Notes under the pieces: model-generated
The model's database searches: none
What the model was told of the DNA's origin: nothing
What the model saw: the letters and a program-made list of their open reading frames with translations, nothing else
Source of the DNA: Pomacea canaliculata
Taxonomy: Eukaryota > Mollusca > Gastropoda > Architaenioglossa > Ampullariidae
Length of the DNA stretch: 64,000 nt
Reading direction: 5' to 3'
Assembly: GCF_003073045.1 (NCBI RefSeq)
Contig: NC_037598.1
Location: 15,042,486 to 15,106,485 of the forward strand
Translations under genes and position numbers: made by a program
Part shown: positions 61,440-64,000 of the stretch, one piece after another
How the letters are laid out: every line of letters starts with the position of its first letter
How positions within the stretch are numbered: the stretch's first letter is position 1

Positions 61440-61665
61440 GTACCCAGGGCCGCCGAGAGCCAGTAAGGACCCGGGCAGAGGATCAAACGTGTAGTACCCC
61501 CGCTCCATAGGAAAAATCCCAGAGAGAAGAATATGCTACTTCAACCTTACTTTAAAAGAAAAAGTAAAGGAAAAGAAGAAGGAAAAAAATCCACTGACCA
61601 AGACCGGGCCCCCTTCACAGCCGCGGGCCCGGGTACACCAGACTACTACCCCCCTCTCTCCTCAG
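61440..61665 (-). repeat. Dispersed repeat, copy 2 (inverted relative to copy 1)
   Basis: The minus strand carries GGTGTACCCGGGCC, GGCTGTGAAGGGGG, CTTGGTCAGTGG and CTGGCTCTCGGCGGCCCTGG in the same order as the copy at 27,222-27,400. No coding capacity is seen. Confidence 0.7.
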
Positions 61666-64000
61666 GCATGCTTGTACCTATGTGCGCACGTGCGTGTGTG
61701 CAGAATAAATCACTTGTGACACGTGGCATGGGAATGGTGACTGGTGTTAACACAGCCTTCTGTCAGGAAAACCGGGTTCAAATCCATTGTTTATCATTCC
61801 ACGTCCATATCTGAATCATGCTCTTACAAAAGTACTTTTCAGTGTTCTAACTGGTCCCCTGATCAGGTGTGCCTTCACAATCTACGCTTCCTTGCCACTG
61901 TGACCCTTGGCAGTGTGAGGAATGCCTCTCTGTCCTTCTACACACAGCAGAATGTGTGAAGGACAAGACGGCAATTACACTCACACAACCTCCGGTGTCG
62001 AGGGCCCAGCCAATCATTGCTCCAAAGGAGCATTTGACGTCTTAATATTTACAAAAAACCTTTCTTTGCCTCCTCCTCGCAACACTACAACAGTCGCTAC
62101 AATGTCGCTGGTTACCTGTTAGTTGTATTTAGACAGCTCAAGTTTTGTTTGATGTAAATACTTCACTCAAGATATACACCTGTCTAGCTTCTCCAGTTTA
62201 AAAAATACACATCGTCCACTTCTCGTGCACGTGCCTGTGAATGCCCCTTCGTGCAGTAGGCCATTTGACAACAGCGTGATTGTCAGAAACAATGTTTCTA
62301 GACTCATCGATATCATCCCAAAGACCAATCTCGACAACTACTGGTTCGTAGCTGAGTCCGTCATCGCAGAATATAAACCACCAACCCATTTCCGCTGTCA
62401 CGGGAAGTGTGTTCTGGTTGGTTCATTAGTGATAAATCAGCAAACTTCCGGTTCAGCTGTTCAGACTGTGACAGCTTAGGTCACAGACTTGCATAGATCA
62501 TGGATGTGTAATACAAGTTCGTGCATAGATCATAGAGGTGTGTGACCTGGGTCAGTTATAGCAAGCGTGCTTGGGAGTGGAACGCACTTGCGGTATCACC
62601 AGGACGGTTGATAAATACATTGACAACAATTTTTTAAAAAAAAAGGCTTTAAAATACAAACATATTTAATAAATTCAATTCAACTGTTACGTGACTCTGA
62701 TTAAATCATTTTTCCCAGCCCTAACATTTACATTTTTTTCAGATTTTATGAAGTGAGCTAGGACCGACTTACACACATACATATATAGAGAGGCCACTGG
62801 CACGTGTGAAAATTAATCCTGACCGGTTTAAGGCCAAAGGATTTAACAGTCGTCTCCAAACTAAATGGTCGTTTATTAACTAAACATTTTCGAAATTTCG
62901 AAGGTCAAAGAAAGACAAGGTTGAACAAACCCTACAGGGTGTGTGAACTTTAGAGGGCGCGATAGTATCTCGGTTATGGGAGACGCGATTCTTGTTCTCG
63001 CGTGTTGGTGTTCCCACAGGCTATTTTAGTCGAAGTTCTAATCTTTATCTCATTCCCCAAGTGAGTTTGCCTGTAGTCAGCGGGAAAATCTGTGGCCTAA
63101 ATGAAGACTATTAGTAGACAAATGCTGTCACTGCCAACGCATGCAGCCTCTACAGCGAATGACAGATGGAGTGACGGTTGCTTGAGAGTGACTTGGTATC
63201 TGTATATATTAAGTATACTGTCATGCAACCACACGCACTTTGCGTCCTGTCAAGTCAAAGTCGAGGGTTTTGACAAGGCATCATATCTAGCTAAAGGAAA
63301 ATTAATTAACGCTGAATGATATTTATAAATGTGACATCAGTCTGGGTAACTGTGGTGGGACAAATGGGAATGAATACAAACTTTTTACTTAAAAATGAGA
63401 AAAAAGGATGAAATAAAGTCCCGTCTTGTTCCGTATATACAATATACCATTACTGTATTTTAGCAGCGTTCAGAGAGCTGGATGGAATTAAAACCAGGAA
63501 TCCTTACTGGATTTACATTAATTAACAGTTATTAGCAGAAGTTATAATTGATATCTGGATGAATAGGTGCAGAAGGCCTCAAGAACACTTTCGACCGTCG
63601 CACGACCTTTCGATTTGACACACTTCCCTGGAAATAATTGCTGGCCGCCAGCTGAGTTGGCCATATTCGCATCAGCAGACAAAAGTGGATTTTGAGACTG
63701 AGGAGACAGCGATTTCAGAGCAAGATAATGATCCATTTACTGATTTTACAGATACTGATTTTCCTGAGATGAAAATCTTTATTGTCTATGTTATATTTTC
63801 TTGTGTAGTAAATATAAGTATGTATTTCCTGTACTATTTGTGAGCTGTGTTCGGATTGGTGGAATTGGCCCTCAGGACATTTCTGGCAACCGGATTCGTA
63901 TGTGACTAGGTTACAAAAAATCATGCAGGAAACATTAACAGTAAGTGGCGATGGCACGTGGAAAAGTCACTGAAATCACATAGTGGGCACAGCTGTGACC
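61666..64000. other. 2.3 kb right-hand end, no gene supported
   Basis: Open frames at 62,225-62,479 (plus) and 63,542-63,736 (minus) have protein-like stretches but no splice context or similarity I can name. I see no element ends or RNA genes. Confidence 0.5.

Noticed and set aside
62225..62479. Plus-strand frame with protein-like segment ending CHGKCVLVG, after a pyrimidine-rich CAG
   Set aside because: Could be an exon, but no partner exons, no clear donor and no recognised family.
63542..63957. Minus-strand frames, one with a Cys-rich stretch CQKCPEGQFHQSE
   Set aside because: Too short and at the window edge; splice sites do not connect them and the Cys pattern is too brief to call a domain.

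Overview
This is a stretch of animal nuclear genome. Genes are split into many introns with GT-AG borders, TATA boxes and AATAAA signals are visible, and non-LTR retrotransposon remnants, hAT MITEs and tRNA-like SINEs lie in introns and spacers. The families present (KMT2E/SETD5, SSUH2, a NIMA-related kinase, RBM15) are metazoan. Base composition, intron size and SINE style suggest a lophotrochozoan, probably a mollusc, but nothing in the window proves the phylum.

Layout. (1) Positions 1-19,080, + strand: the 3' 22 coding exons of a KMT2E/SETD5-type SET-domain chromatin regulator; the 5' end, where the PHD finger should be, lies outside the window. Its introns hold an intact-looking 200 bp hAT MITE, a 51 bp hAT deletion derivative and an antisense LINE fragment. 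(2) About 19,670-26,655, - strand, converging on gene 1: a three-exon gene for a 219-residue protein I could not identify; its introns carry two SINE copies and two degenerate tandem-repeat blocks. (3) 26,656-31,876: spacer with one copy of a dispersed repeat. (4) 31,877-39,195, + strand: a 13-exon SSUH2 gene with a TATA box, a short uORF, DnaJ-like CxxC zinc motifs, one GC-AG intron and two apparent frame breaks in its low-complexity N-terminal exons. (5) 40,905-48,085, + strand: a NIMA-related (NEK-like) kinase with TATA box, probable non-coding first exon and 11 coding exons. (6) 48,090-56,816: 8.7 kb with no coding sequence I can support, possibly in part the 3' UTR of the next gene. (7) 56,817-59,210, - strand: RBM15/spenito, 3 RRMs plus SPOC, essentially a single coding exon. 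(8) 59,210-64,000: spacer with a LINE 3' fragment, a second inverted copy of the dispersed repeat, and one unrecognised candidate exon.

The genes do not form a pathway. Two encode nuclear regulators (the SET-domain protein and the m6A-writer adaptor RBM15), one a kinase, one a zinc-motif protein of unclear biochemical role. The neighbourhood of a SETD5-type gene and SSUH2 recalls human 3p25.3, where SETD5 and SSUH2 also lie near each other. I found no convincing new multi-gene system. The best leads are the unidentified three-exon gene, the possible ancient SETD5-SSUH2 linkage, the SSUH2 frame breaks, and the two hAT elements with perfect 8 bp target duplications.
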